Positions 13,101-27,598 of a DNA stretch of 64,000 nucleotides are shown piece after piece. The translations under genes and the position numbers were made by a program. Source of the stretch: Amblyomma americanum. Taxonomy: Eukaryota > Arthropoda > Arachnida > Ixodida > Ixodidae. Location: assembly GCF_052857255.1 (NCBI RefSeq), contig NC_135502.1, positions 158,074,099 to 158,138,098 of the forward strand, written 5' to 3'. The notes under the pieces are model-generated. The model did not search any database. It was given only the letters and a program-made list of their open reading frames with translations, and had not been told where the DNA came from. Positions within the stretch are counted from its first letter, which is position 1, and each line of letters begins with the position of its first letter.

Positions 13101-16100
13101 GAAGCTTTAAGTCGGATAAACTTCATATTGGAGAAACTCCCTGTTAGGGACACCATGTTTCAGAAAGTCCATGTTTCAGAAGCTCCCTGCTGGAGGAAAT
13201 TCCTTTTGGAGAAACTCTCAGTTGGACAAACTCCCTGTTGAGCACTCTCCCTTCTTTAGAAACTCTGCGTTGGAGAAACTCCATGTTAATGAATTTCTGT
13301 TGGAGAAACTCACTGTTAGAGAAACTCCCTGATGGAGAACCTCTCTTTTGCAGAAACATCATTTGGAGCAAATGCTTGAAGGAGAAACTTCATGTTGGAG
13401 AAACTCCCTTTTAGGGACACTGTATGGTTTAGAAACTGCCAGTCGAAGAAATTTCCTGTTGAGAAACTCCATGCTGCAGGAAATCCATGTTGGAGAAACT
13501 CCCTGTTAGGGACACTATGTTTTAGAAACTGCCAGTCGAATAAATTTTCTGTTGGGAAACTCCATGCTGGAAGAACTACATGTTGGAGAAACTCTATGTT
13601 CCATAAAATCCATATTGACGGAACTCTCTGTTGGAGAAACTCTATTGGAGGAAGTGTCTGTTGCAGAAACTCTATGTTGGAGGAAATGTGTCTTGGAGAA
13701 ACTCTGTTAAAGAAAATTCCTGTTGGATGAACTTCATGTTGGAGAAAATCCCTGTTGCGAAACTCCCTGTTGGAGGAACTCCATGTTGAAGACACTCACT
13801 GTTGCATAACTTTCATGTTGCAGAAACTCCATGTTCGAGAAACTCCATGTTCAGAGAAACGCTCTTTGCGAAACTACGTTGCAGAAACTCCATGGTTAAG
13901 AAACTGCCTGTTAGAGATTTTCCATTTAGTGTAGCTCCGACTTGAAGAAAATCCATGTTGGAGCAAATCCTTGTTGGAGAAACTCCATGTTGCAGAAATT
14001 CCCTGTTAGGGAAACATTTTGTTTAAGAAACTCTATGCCGAAAAATATCCATCCTGGAGGAACTGCCAGTTGGAGAATCTCTCTTTTGGAGAATCCCCCT
14101 GCAGGAGAAACTCCTTGTCAATGAAACTCAATAGTGGAGAAATTCCCCGTTAGAGGAACTTCCTGTTACAAAACTTCTGTGTTGGAAAAACCCCTTTTGG
14201 AGCAAATCCTGTATATTAGAGAAAATCTCTGTTAAGGACAGTCAATGTCGAAGAAACTAGCTTTTGAGAAACTCCATTCTGGAGAAACTCCATGTTGGAT
14301 AACCTAAATGTTGGAGAAACTTCATGTTGGATAACTCAATGTTGGATAAATTATGTTGGAGAAACTCCCTGTTTAGAAACGCAAAGCTTGAGAAAATTCA
14401 TGTTAGAGGAATAACCTGTTCGAGAAACTACATTGGAAAAACAGTTCGAAGAACTCCATGTTAGAGAAACTCTCCGTTGAGGAACTGTATGTTGGAGAAC
14501 TGGAGATTGGCGAAACTCTCTGTTGGAGAAAATCTTTGTTGGAGAAACTCTCTGTTAGAGCATCTCCCTGTTTGATAAACTTATGTTGAAGAAAATCTCT
14601 GTTGGATAAAATTAATGTTGGAGAAAATCTCTGTAGGAGAAACTCAGTGTTGTACATACTCCCAGTTGGAGGTACTCCATGTTGAAGAATCTCACTGTTG
14701 GATAAATTCATGTTGGAGAAACTTCCTGTTGGAGAAACTCCATGTTTAGAGACAGTCCATCTTGAAGAAGCTCCTTGTTGGAGAAACTGTATTTTGGAGA
14801 AACTCCCTGTTGGAGAAACTCCCTGCTGGATGAATTTCAAGTTTGAGAAACTCACTGTTGAAGAAATTCTGCTGAAAAACTCCACACTGGATAAACTCTA
14901 TGCTGGCGAAACTCCATGCTGGAGAAGCTCTATGTTGGAGAATCTCCCTGTTATAGAAATTTTATGTTAGAGAATCACCTTATTGGAGAAACACCCTGTT
15001 GGACAAACTTCATGTTCGAAACATTCTACGTTGGAGAATCTCTCTGTTCGAGAAAGTCTTTATTGGAGAAACTCACTGTTGAACAAACTTTCTGTTGTAG
15101 AATATCCTGGTTGGAGAAACTCTAATAAGTAGAAACTATATTTTGGAGAATCTCTCTGTTGGAAAACTTCATGTTGGAGAAACCCTGTTGGAGATACTCC
15201 ATGTTAGTTAGAGAAACTCCCTGTTGGAGAAACTCCATGCTGGATAAACTCCACGTTGGAGGATCTCTGTTTGAGAGGCTCCATGTTGGAGACACTTCAT
15301 GCTGGAGAGAATCTGTATTGCACAACCCCTCTGTTGGAGAAACTCCCTTTCGGTGAAACTTTCTGTTGAGAAACTCTTTTTGGATAAGCTCCCTGTTGAA
15401 GCACCCTGTCGGAGAAACTTCATGTTGGAGAATCTTTCTATTTGAGAACCTCCACTTTAGAAAAAGTCCCTGTTGGAGAAAGTCTGTTGCAGAAACTCCC
15501 TGCTGGAGAAAATTCCTGTTGGAGAGACACCCTCTTGGTTCAAAATTATGCTCGAGAAACTCTATGTTGCAGAAGCTCCCTGTTGGAGAATCTCCCTGTT
15601 GGAGAAATACCCTGTTGAAGGTCCCTTTCGCTGAAACTTATTGTTGAAGAAACTCTGGTTTGGAGAAACTCTCTGTTGGAGAAACACAATTTTGAAGAAA
15701 GTTCATGTTCCAAAACTCTTCATTACAGAAACCCCCTGTTGGTGAAACTCCCTGTTGGATAAAGTTCATGTTAGAGAAACTCCGGGTTGGAGAAACTCTC
15801 TGTTGGAGAAACTCCATTTTGGAGAAAATTCGTGTTGGAAAAACTCCGTGTGGCAGAAACTCTAGGTAGGAGAAACTCTATGGTGAAAAACTCGGAGTAG
15901 GTGAAATTCTCTGTTGGAGACACACCCTCTTCGAGAAAATGTATTTTGGAGAAACTTCCTCTTGGAGAAATTTTATGTTGGAGAAACTCTTCGTTGGAGA
16001 AACTTCGTTCAGTAGGAAGTCGATGTTTGAGATGCTCTCTGTTAGAGAAACTTCATGTTGGAGAACCTCTATGTTGCAGAAACATCCTATTAGAGAAACT

Positions 16101-17365
16101 TCCTGTTGGTGAAAAGCCTTTTAGAAACTCCTGTTCCAGAAACTCTATGTTAGAGAAACTCTATTATAGAGAAACTCTCTGTTGGAAAAACTCCATTCTG
16201 GATAAACTCAATGCTAGTGAAATTGTATATTAGAGAATCTTCCTGTTGGAGAAACACCCTGTTGGAGGAATTTTATGTTTGATAAACTCCATTATGAATA
16301 AACTCCTTGTTGGATATACTCCCTTGATGGACACTCCCTGATGGAGAAACACCCTGTTAGAGAATCTTTTTATAGGAAAAATTCCATGTTGGAGAAAATT
16401 CCCGTTGAGAAACTTCATGTTAGAAAAACTGCATGTTGTAAAAATTCCTATGTCGTACAAGCTCCCTGTTGGAGAAACTCCCTGTTCTTTACCTTCCTGT
16501 TAGAGAAACTTCTTAGAGAAACTCCACGTTGGAGAAACTCCCTTTTGAGAAAATGCATGCTTGAGAAGCTTCCTATTAGAGAAACTCCATGTTGCAGAAA
16601 CTCCATGGTGGAGAAATTCCTGGTTGGCTAAAATCCTTGTTGGTTAAACTCCAGTTGGAGAAACTCCCTGTTTGAGAAAATTTATCCTGTAGAAACTCCC
16701 TGTTGGAGAAATTTGTACGGGACACTTCATGTTTGAGAAAATCCCTGTTGAAGAAACTCTGCATTGGAGAAACTCGTTGTTGGAGAGACATCATGTTTGA
16801 GAAACTCTATGGTGGAGAAAGTCTATGTTGCAGAAACTCCCTGTTGAGAAACTCCCTCCTGGAGAAACTTCCAGTTGGAGAAACACCCTGTTGAAGCTCT
16901 TTGTCGGAGAAAATTTATGTTCGAGAAGCTCTCTTTTTTTAGAAACTTGCTGTTTGAGGAATTCTCTTTGGACAAACTTCCTGATTAAGAAGCTCTTGGT
17001 TGGAGAAACCACATTTTGGAGAAATTCTTTCTTTGAGAAACTTCATGTTGGAAAAACTTTATGTTGAAGAAATTTTAAGTCGTTTAACTTCATATTGGAG
17101 AAACTCCCTGTTAGGGACACCATGTTTTAGAAAGTCCATGTTTCAGAAGCTCCCTGCTGGAGAAAATTCCTTTTGGAGAAACTCTCAGTTGGACAAACTT
17201 CCTGTTGGGCAATCTCGCTTCTTTAGAAACTCTCCTTTGGAGAAACTCCATGTTAATGTATCTCTGTTTGAGAAACTCACTGTAAGAGAAACTCCCTGAT
17301 GGAGAACCTCTCTGTTGCAGAAACATCATTTGGAGCAAATCCTTGAAGGAGAAACGAGAAACTCC
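7132..17365 (+). repeat. Higher-order repeat copy 1 (about 10.23 kb)
   Basis: The order of variant monomers repeats at 10,234 bp: the anchor tgtatg(g/t)tttagaaactg lies at 7,161, 17,395 and 27,628. Within this copy the same anchor also occurs at 11,109 and 13,421, dividing the unit into related but diverged sub-blocks of 3,948, 2,312 and 3,974 bp. The boundaries given are arbitrary phase points at the place where the 10.23-kb periodicity begins. Identity to copy 2 is very high by eye; long stretches, such as 13,316-13,795 against 23,549-24,028, appear almost base-for-base identical. Confidence 0.9.
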
Positions 17366-20300
17366 GTGTTGGAGAAACTCCCCGTTAGGGACACTGTATG
17401 TTTTAGAAACTGCCAGTCGAAGAAATTTCCTGTTGAGAAACTCCATGCTGGAAGAACTCCATGTTGGAGAAACTCCCTGTTAGGGACACAATGTTTTAGA
17501 AACTGCCAGTCGAATAAATTTTCTGTTGAGAAACTCCATGCTCGAGGAACTCCATGTTGGAGAAACAATATGTTCCATAAAATCTATATTGACGGACTCT
17601 CTGTTGGAGAAATTTTTTATTGGAGGAAGTCTCTGTTGCAGAAACTCTATGTTGGAGGAAATGTCTCTTGGAGATACTCTGTTAAAAAAAATTCCTGTTG
17701 GATGAACTTCATGTTGGAGAAAATTCCTGTTGCGAAACTCTCTGTTGCGAAACTCCCTGTTGGAGGAACTCCATGTTGAAGACACTCACTGTTGCAGAAA
17801 CTCCATGTTCGAGAAACTCCATGTTCAGAGAAACGCTCTTTGCGAAACTACGTTGCAGAAACTCCATGATTAAGAAACTGTCTGTTAGAGATTTTTATGT
17901 TAGTGTAGCTCCCTCTTGAAAAAAATTCATGATGGAGCAAATCCTTGTTGGAGAAACTCCATGTTGCAGAAATTCCCTGTTAGGGAAATTTTTTGTTTGA
18001 GAAACTCCATGCCGAAAAATATCCATGCTGGAGAAACTGCCAGATGGAGAATCTCTCTTTTGGAGAATCTCCCTCCAGGAGAAACTCCTTGTCAATGAAA
18101 CTCATTTGTGGAGAAATTCCCCGTTAGAAGAACTACCTGTTACATAACTTCTGTGTTGGAAAAACTCCTTTTGAGCAAATCCTCTATATTAGAGAAAATC
18201 TCTGTTAGGGACAGTCAATGTCGAAGAAACTAGCTTTTGAGAAACTCCATTCTGGAGAAACTCCATGTTGGATAACCTAAAAGTTGGAGAAACTTCATGT
18301 TGGAGAACTCAATGTTGGACAAATTATGTTGGAGAAACTCTCTATTTAGAAACGCAAAGCTTGAGAAAATCATTGTTAGAGGAATAACCTGTTCGAGAAA
18401 CTACATTGGAAAAACAGTTCGAAAATCTCCATGTTAGTGAAACTCTCCGTTGAGAAACTGTATGTTGGAGAACTCGAGATTGGCGAAACTCTCTGTTGGA
18501 GAAAATCTTTGTTGGAGAAACTCCCTGTTAGAGCATCTCCCTGTTTGATAAACTTATGTTGAAGAAAATCCCTGTTGCATAAAATTAATGTTGGAGAAAA
18601 TCTCTCTTGGAGAAACTCTGTGTTGCACATACTCCCTGTTGGAGGTACTCCATGTTGAATATTCTCACTGTTGGATAAATTTCATGTTGCAGAAACTTTC
18701 TGTTGGAGAAACTCCATGTTTTGAGACAGTCCATCTTGAAGAAGCTCCTTTTTGGAGAAGCTGTATTTTGGAGAAATTCCCTGTTGGAGAAACTTCCTGC
18801 AGGATGAATTTCAAGTTTGAGAAACTCACTTTTGAAGAAATTCTGTTGAAAAACTTCACACTGGATAAACACTATGCTGGCGAAACTCCATGCTGGAGAA
18901 GCGCTATGCTGGAGAATCTCCCTGTTTTAGAAATTTCCTGTTAGAGAATCTCCTTATTGGAGAAACACCCTGTTGGACAAACTTCATGTTCAATAAATTC
19001 TACGTTGGGGAATCTCTCTGTTCGAGAAAGTCCTTATTGGAGAAACTCACTGTTGAACAAACTTCCTGTTGGAGAATATCCTGGTTGGAGAAACTCTATT
19101 AAGAAACTATATTTTGGAGAATCTCTCTGTTGGAAAACCTCATGTTGGAGAAACCCTGTTGGAGATACTCCATGTTAGTTAGAGAAACTCCCTGTTGGAG
19201 AAACTCCATGCTGGATAAACTCCACGTTGGAGGATCTCTGTTTGAGAGGCTCCATGTTGGAGACACTTCATGCTGGAGAGAATCTGTATTGCACAACCCC
19301 TGTTTTGGAGAAACTCCCTTTCGGAGAAACTTTCAGTTGAGAAACTCTTTGTTGGATAAGCTCCCTGTTGAAGCTCCCTATCGGAGAAACTTCATTGAGG
19401 AACTTCCTGTTGGAGAATCCTTCTATTTGAGAAACTCCACTTTGGAAAAAGTCCCTGTTGGAGAAACTCTATGTTGCAGAAGCTCCCTGTTGGAGAATCT
19501 CCCTGTTGGAGAATTACCCTGTTGAAGGTCCCTTTCGCCGAAACTTATTGTTGAAGAAACTCTGGTTTGGAGAAACTCTCTGCTGGAGAAACACCATTTT
19601 GAAGAAAGTTCATGTTCCAGAAACTTTTCATTAGAGAAACCCTCTGTTGCAGAAACTCCCTGTTGGATAAAGTTCATGTTAGAGAAAATCCGGGTTAAAG
19701 AAACTCTCTGTTGGAAAAACTCTATTTCGGAGAAAATTCGTGTTGGAAAACCTCCGTGAGCCAGAAACTCTCGGTTGGAGAAACTTTATGGTGAAAAACT
19801 CGGAGTAGGTGAAATTCTCTGTTGGAGACACACCCTCTTCGAGAAAATGTATGTTGGAGAAACTTCCTCTTGGAGAAATTCTATGTTGGAGAAACTCTTC
19901 GTTGGAGAAACTTCGTTCAGTAGGAAGTCGATGTTTGAGATGCTCTCTGTTAGAGAAACTTCATGATGGAGAACCTCTATATTGCAGAAACTTCCTATTA
20001 GAGAAACTTCCTGTTGGTGAATAGCCTTGGAGAAACTCCTGTTCCAGAAGCTCTATGTTGGAGAAACTCCATTATGGAGAAACTCTCTGTTGGAAAAACT
20101 CCATTCTGGATAAACTCCATGCTAGTGAAATTGTATGTTAGAGAATCTTCCTGTTGGAGAAACATCCTGTTGGACAAACTCCATATTGAAGAAACTCCCT
20201 GTTGGAGGAATTTTATATTTGATAAACTCCATGTTGAATAAACTCCTTGTTGGATATAGTCCCTTGATGGACACTCCCAGTTGGAGAAACACCCTGTTAG

Positions 20301-23300
20301 AGAATCTTTCTATTGGAAAAACTCCATGTTGGAGAAAATTCCCGTTGAGAAACTCCATGTTAGAAAAACTGCATGTTGTAAAAATTCCTATGTTGTACAA
20401 GCTCCCTGTTGGAGAAACTCCCTGTTCTTTAACTTCCTGTTATAGAAACTTCTTAGAGAAACTCCACGTTGGAGAAACTCCCTTTTGAGAATATCCATGC
20501 TTGAGAAGCTTCCTATTAGAGAAACTCCATGTTGCAGAAGCTCGCTGTTGGAGAAACTCCATGGTGGAGAAAGTCCTGGTTGGATAAACTCCTTGTTGGT
20601 TAAACTCCAGTTGGAGAAACTCCCTGTTTGAGGAAATTTATCCTGTAGAAACTCCCTCTTGGAGAAATTTCTTGTACGAGACACTTCATGTTTGAGAAAA
20701 TCCCTGTTGAAGAAACTCTCCATTGGGGAAACTCGTTGTTGGAGAGACTCCATGTTTGAGAAACTCTATGGTGGAGAAAGTCTATGTTGCAAAAACTCCC
20801 TGTTGAGAAACTCCCTCCTGGAGAAACTTCCAGTTGGAGAAACACCCTGTTGAAGCTCTTTGTCGGAGAAAATTTATGTTCGAGAAGCTCTTTTGGAGAA
20901 ACTTGCTATTGAGAAACTCTCTTTAGACAAACTCCCTGTTTAAGAAGCTCTTGGTTGGAGAAGCCCCATTTTGGAGAAATTCTCTGTTGGAGAAAGTTCA
21001 AGTTGGAAAAACTCTATGTTGAAGAAACTTTAAGTCGGATAAACTTCATATTGGAGAAACTCCCTGTTAGGGACACCATGTTTCAGAAAGTCCATGTTTC
21101 AGAAGCTCCCTGCTGGAGAAAATTCCTTTTGGAGAAACTCTCAGTAGGATAAACTCCCTGTTGGGCAATCTCCCTTCTTTAGAAACTCTCCGTTGGAGAA
21201 ACTCCATGTTAATGAATTTCTGTTGGAGAAACTCACTGTTAGAAAAACTGCCTGATGGAGAACCTCTCTGTTGCAGAAACATCATTTGGAGCAAATGCTT
21301 GAAGGAGAAAGTCCATGTTGGAGAAACTCCCTGTTAGGGACTGTATGTTTTAGAAACTGCCAGTCGAAGAAATTTCCTGTTGAGAAACTCCATGCTGCAG
21401 GAAATCCATGTTGGAGAAACTCCCTGTTAGGGACACTAGGTTTTAGAAACTGCCAGTCGAATAAATTTTCTGTTGAGAAACTCCATGATGGAGGAACTCC
21501 ATGTTGGGGAAACTCTATGTTGCATAAAATCCACATTGACGGAACTCTCTGTTGGAGAAACTCTATTAGAGGAAGTCTCTGTTGCAGAAACTCTATGTTG
21601 GAGGAAATGTCTCTTGGAGAAACTCTGTTAAAGAAAATTCCTGTTGGATGAACTTCATGTTGGAGAAAATCCCTGGTGTTAAACTCCTTGTTGGAGGAAC
21701 TCCATGTTGAAAACACTCACTGTTGCATAAATTTCATGTTGCAGAAACTCCATGTTCGAGAAACTCCATGTTCGGAGAAACGCTGTTTGCGAAACTACGT
21801 TGCAGAAACTCCATGATGAAGAAACTGCCTGTTAGAGATTTTTCATGTTAGAGTAGCTCCTTCTTAAAGAAAATTCATGTTGGAGCAAATCCTTGTTGGA
21901 GAAACTCCATGTTGGAGAAATTTCCTGTTAGGAAAATTTTTTGATTGAGAAACTCTCTGAAGTAACTAAGTTTATAAACTCCATGCCGAAAAATATCCAT
22001 GCTGGAGAAACTCCCTGATAGAGAAAATCCATTTTGAAGAAAGTCTCTGTTGGAGAAACTCCATGCTGCAGAAATTCCCTGCTGGAGAAAACTCCTGTTG
22101 GAGAAACTCCCCGTTGAATACCCTCCCTGTCTGTGAAGGTCCTGGATGGAGAAACTTCATTTTGGAGAAACTCTGTTGGAAAATCTGCATGTTAAAAAAC
22201 TCTATCTTGGAAAACTGTGTTGGAGATACACCAAGTTAGAGAAATGCCCTGTTACTCTCCGTTAGGGAAATTCCATGTTATAGAAACTGCCTGTTGGAGA
22301 AACCGCTTGTTGTAGAAACTCCATTCTGGAGTTGTTGGAGAAATTACATGTAGGAGAAACTCCATGTTAGGGACACTTAATGTTTGAGAAACTCCCTGTT
22401 TGAAGGAAATTGCCTGTTGAGAAACTTCATGCTTGAGAAACTAAATGTTACAGAATCTCTGTTTGAGAAACTCTGTTGGATACACTCCACTATGGAGGAA
22501 CTCTGTATTGGAGAAACTCCATGTTGGAGAAGCTTCCGGTTGGAGAAACTCCCTGTTAGAGAAACATCTGTTAGATCAACTTCATGTTGGAGAAACACCA
22601 TGCTGGAGGAACTGCATGGTGCGGAAACCCCTTGTTGAAGAAACTCCCTGTCGGCGAAACTCCCTATCGGAGAAACTTTGTGTTGGAGAAACTTCATTAT
22701 AAAGAATCTTCCTTTCAGAGAAACTGCAAGATTGATAGGCTTTCTGTTGGAGAAATATCATGTTGGAGAAACTTCATGTTGACAAAGCTCTCCATTGGAG
22801 AAACTTTCTGTTAGAGAGACTATTTTGGAGAAACTCCATGGTGGAGAAACTCCATGTTACAAAAACTCCCTGTTGAGAAACTCCCTATTGCAGATACTTC
22901 CTTTTGGAAAAACACGTTGTTGAAGCTCCCTGTCGGAGAAACTTCATATTGGAGAAACTCCCTATTTTAGAAACTCTATTTGATAGAAGGTCCCTTTTGG
23001 AGAAACTTCATGTTTCAGAAACTTCCTGCTGTAGAAAATTCCTGTTGGAGAAACACCCTCTTGGTGCAAAATTATGCTGGAGAAACTCTATGTTGCAGAA
23101 GCTCCCTGTTAGCGAATCTCCCTCCTGGAGAAACTTCCAGTTGGAGAAACACCCTGTTGAAGCTCTTTGTCGGAGAAAATTTCTGTTCGAGAAGCTTCCT
23201 TTTGGAGAAACTTGCTTTTGGAGAAAATCTCCTTGGACAAACTCCCTGATTAAGAAGCTCTTGGTTGGAGAAGCCCCATTTTGGAGAAATTCTCTGTTGG

Positions 23301-26300
23301 AGAAACTTCATGTTAGAAAAACTCTATGGTGAAGAAGCTTTAAGTCGGATAAACTTCATATTGGAGAAACTCCCTGTTAGGGACACCATGTTTCAGAAAG
23401 TCCATGTTTCAGAAGCTCCCTGCTGGAGGAAATTCCTTTTGGAGAAACTCTCAGTTGGACAAACTCCCTGTTGAGCACTCTCCCTTCTTTAGAAACTCTG
23501 CGTTGGAGAAACTCCATGTTAATGAATTTCTGTTGGAGAAACTCACTGTTAGAGAAACTCCCTGATGGAGAACCTCTCTTTTGCAGAAACATCATTTGGA
23601 GCAAATGCTTGAAGGAGAAACTTCATGTTGGAGAAACTCCCTTTTAGGGACACTGTATGGTTTAGAAACTGCCAGTCGAAGAAATTTCCTGTTGAGAAAC
23701 TCCATGCTGCAGGAAATCCATGTTGGAGAAACTCCCTGTTAGGGACACTATGTTTTAGAAACTGCCAGTCGAATAAATTTTCTGTTGGGAAACTCCATGC
23801 TGGAAGAACTACATGTTGGAGAAACTCTATGTTCCATAAAATCCATATTGACGGAACTCTCTGTTGGAGAAACTCTATTGGAGGAAGTGTCTGTTGCAGA
23901 AACTCTATGTTGGAGGAAATGTGTCTTGGAGAAACTCTGTTAAAGAAAATTCCTGTTGGATGAACTTCATGTTGGAGAAAATCCCTGTTGCGAAACTCCC
24001 TGTTGGAGGAACTCCATGTTGAAGACACTCACTGTTGCATAAATTTCATGTTGCAGAAACTCCATGTTCGAGAAACTCCATGTTCAGAGAAACGCTCTTT
24101 GCGAAACTACGTTGCAGAAACTCCATGATTAAGAAACTGCCTGTTAGAGATTTTCCATGTTAGTGTAGCTCCGACTTGAAGAAAATCCATGTTGGAGCAA
24201 ATCCTTGTTGGAGAAACTCCATGTTGCAGAAATTCCCTGTTAGGGAAACATTTTGTTTAAGAAACTCTATGCCGAAAAATATCCATGCTGGAGGAACTGC
24301 CAGTTGGAGAATCTCTCTTTTGGAGAATCCCCCTGCAGGAGAAACTCCTTGTCAATGAAACTCAATAGTGGAGAAATTCCCCGTTAGAGGAACTTCCTGT
24401 TACAAAACATCTGTGTTGGAAAAACCCCTTTTGGAGCAAATCCTGTATATTAGAGAAAATCTCTGTTAAGGACAGTCAATGTCGAAGAAACTAGCTTTTG
24501 AGAAACTCCATTCTTGAGAAACTCCATGTTGGATAACCTAAATGTTGGAGAAACTTCATGTTGGAGAACTCAATGTTGGATAAATTATGTTGGAGAAACT
24601 CCCTGTTTAGAAACGCAAAGCTTGAGAAAATTCATGTTAGAGGAATAACCTGTTCGAGAAACTACATTGGAAAAACAGTTCGAAGAACTCCATGTTAGAG
24701 AAACTCTCCGTTGAGGAACTGTATGTTGGAGAACTGGAGATTGGCGAAACTCTCTGTTAGAGAAACTCTTGGTTGGAGAAACTCCCTGTTAGAGCATCTC
24801 CCTGTTTGATAAACTTATGTTGAAGAAAATCTCTGTTGGATAAAATTAATGTTGGAGAAAATCTCTGTAGGAGAAACTCAGTGTTGTACATACTCCCAGT
24901 TGGAGGTACTCCATGTTGAAGAATCTCACTGTTGGATAAATTCATGTTGGAGAAACTTCCTGTTGGAGAAACTCCATGTTTAGAGACAGTCCATCTTGAA
25001 GAAGCTCCTTGTTGGAGAAACTGTATTTTGGAGAAACTCCCTGTTGGAGAAACTCCCTGCTGGATGAATTTCAAGTTTGAGAAACTCACTGTTGAAGAAA
25101 TTCTGCTGAAAAACTCCACACTGGATAAACTCTATGCTGGCGAAACTCCATGCTGGAGAAGCTCTATGTTGGAGAATCTCCCTGTTATAGAAATTTTATG
25201 TTAGAGAATCACCTTATTGGAGAAACACCCTGTTGGACAAACTTCATGTTCGAAACATTCTACGTTGGAGAATCTCTCTGTTCGAGAAAGTCCTTATTGG
25301 AGAAACTCACTGTTGAACAAACTTCCTGTTGGAGAATATCCTGGTTGGAGAAACTCTAATAAGTAGAAAATATATTTTGGAGAATCTCTCTGTTGGAAAA
25401 CTTCATGCTGGAGAAACCCTGTTGGAGATACTCCATGTTAGTTAGAGAAACTCCCTGTTGGAGAAACTCCATGCTGGATAAACTCCACGTTGGAGGATCT
25501 CTGTTTGAGAGGCTCCATCTTGGAGACACTTCATGCTGGAGAGAATCTGTATTGCACAACCCCTCTGTTGGAGAAACTCCCTTTCGGTGAAACTTTCTGT
25601 TGAGAAACTCTTTTTGGATAAGCTCCCTGTTGAAGCTCCCTGTCGGAGAAACTTCATGTTGGAGAATCTTTCTATTTGAGAACCTCCACTTTAGAAAAAG
25701 TCCCTGTTGGAGAAAGTCTGTTGCAGAAACTCCCTGCTGGAGAAAATTCCTGTTGGAGAGACACCCTCTTGGTTCAAAATTATGCTCGAGAAACTCTATG
25801 TTGCAGAAGCTCCCTGTTGGAGAATCTCCCTGTTGGAGAAATACCCTGTTGAAGGTCCCTTTCGCTGAAACTTATTGTTGAAGAAACTCTGGTTTGGAGA
25901 AACTCTCTGTTGGAGAAACACAATTTTGAAGAAAGTTCATGTTCCAAAACTCTTCATTACAGAAACCCCCTGTTGGTGAAACTCCCTGTTGGATAAAGTT
26001 CATGTTAGAGAAACTCCGGGTTGGAGAAACTCTCTGTTGGAGAAACTCCATTTTGGAGAAAATTCGTGTTGGAAAAACTCCGTGTGGCAGAAACTCTAGG
26101 TAGGAGAAACTCTATGGTGAAAAACTCGGAGTAGGTGAAATTCTCTGTTGGAGACACACCCTCTTCGAGAAAATGTATTTTGGAGAAACTTCCTCTTGGA
26201 GAAATTTTATGTTGGAGAAACTCTTCGTTGGAGAAACTTCGTTCAGTAGGAAGTCGATGTTTGAGATGCTCTCTGTTAGAGAAACTTCATGTTGGAGAAC

Positions 26301-27598
26301 CTCTATGTTGCAGAAACATCCTATTAGAGAAACTTCCTGTTGGTTAAAAGCCTTGGAGAAACTCCTGTTCCAGAAACTCTATGTTAGAGAAACTTTATTA
26401 TAGAGAAACTCTCTGTTGGAAAAACTCCATTCTGGATAAACTCAATGCTAGTGAAATTGTATATTAGAGAATCTTCCTGTTGGAGAAACACCCTGTTGGA
26501 GGAATTTTATGTTTGATAAACTCCATTATGAATAAACTCCTTGTTGGATATACTCCCTTGATGGACACTCCCTGATGGAGAAACACCCTGTTAGAGAATC
26601 TTTTTATAGGAAAAATTCCATGTTGGAGAAAATTCCCGTTGAGAAACTTCATGTTAGAAAAACTGCATGTTGTAAAAATTCCTATGTCATACAAGCTCCC
26701 TGTTGGAGAAACTCCCTGTTCTTTGCCTTCCTGTTAGAGAAACTTCTTAGAGAAACTCCACGTTGGAGAAACTCCCTTTTGAGAAAATGCATGCTTGAGA
26801 AGCTTCCTATTAGAGAAACTCCATGTTGCAGAAACTCCATGGTGGAGAAATTCCTGGTTGGCTAAAATCCTTGTTGGTTAAACTCCAGTTGGAGAAACTC
26901 CCTGTTTGAGAAAATTTATCCTGTAGAAACTCCCTGTTGGAGAAATTTGTACGGGACACTTCATGTTTGAGAAAATCCCTGTTGAAGAAACTGCATTGGA
27001 GAAACTCGTTGTTGGAGAGACATCATGTTTGAGAAACTCTATGGTGGAGAAAGTCTATGTTGCAGAAACTCCCTGTTGAGAAACTCCCTCCTGGAGAAAC
27101 TTCCAGTTGGAGAAACACCCTGTTGAAGCTCTTTGTCGGAGAAAATTTATGTTCGAGAAGCTCTCTTTTTTTAGAAACTTGCTATTTGAGGAATTCTCTT
27201 TGGACAAACTTCCTGATCAAGAAGCTCTTGGTTGGAGAAACCACATTTTGGAGAAATTCTTTCTTGGAGAAACTTCATGTTGGAAAAACTTTATGTTGAA
27301 GAAATTTTAAGTCGGATTAACTTCATATTGGAGAAACTCCCTGTTAGGGACATCATGTTTTAGAAAGTGCATGTTTCAGAAGCTCCCTGCTGGAGAAAAT
27401 TCCTTTTGGAGAAACTCTCAGTTGGACAAACTTCCTGTTGGGCAATCTCCCTTCTTTAGAAACTCTCCTTTGGAGAAACTCCATGTTAATGTATCTCTGT
27501 TTGAGAAACTCACTGTAAGAGAAACTCCCTGATGGAGAACCTCTCTGTTGCAGAAACATCATTTGGAGCAAATCCTTGAAGGAGAAACGAGAAACTCC
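17366..27598 (+). repeat. Higher-order repeat copy 2 (about 10.23 kb)
   Basis: This is the second full unit. Sub-block anchors at 17,395, 21,342 and 23,654 give spacings of 3,947, 2,312 and 3,974 bp, the same as copy 1 to within 1 bp. Differences from copy 1 are scattered substitutions, small indels (for example loss of 3 bp at about 21,340) and one cluster of changes at about 24,757-24,786. Confidence 0.9.
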
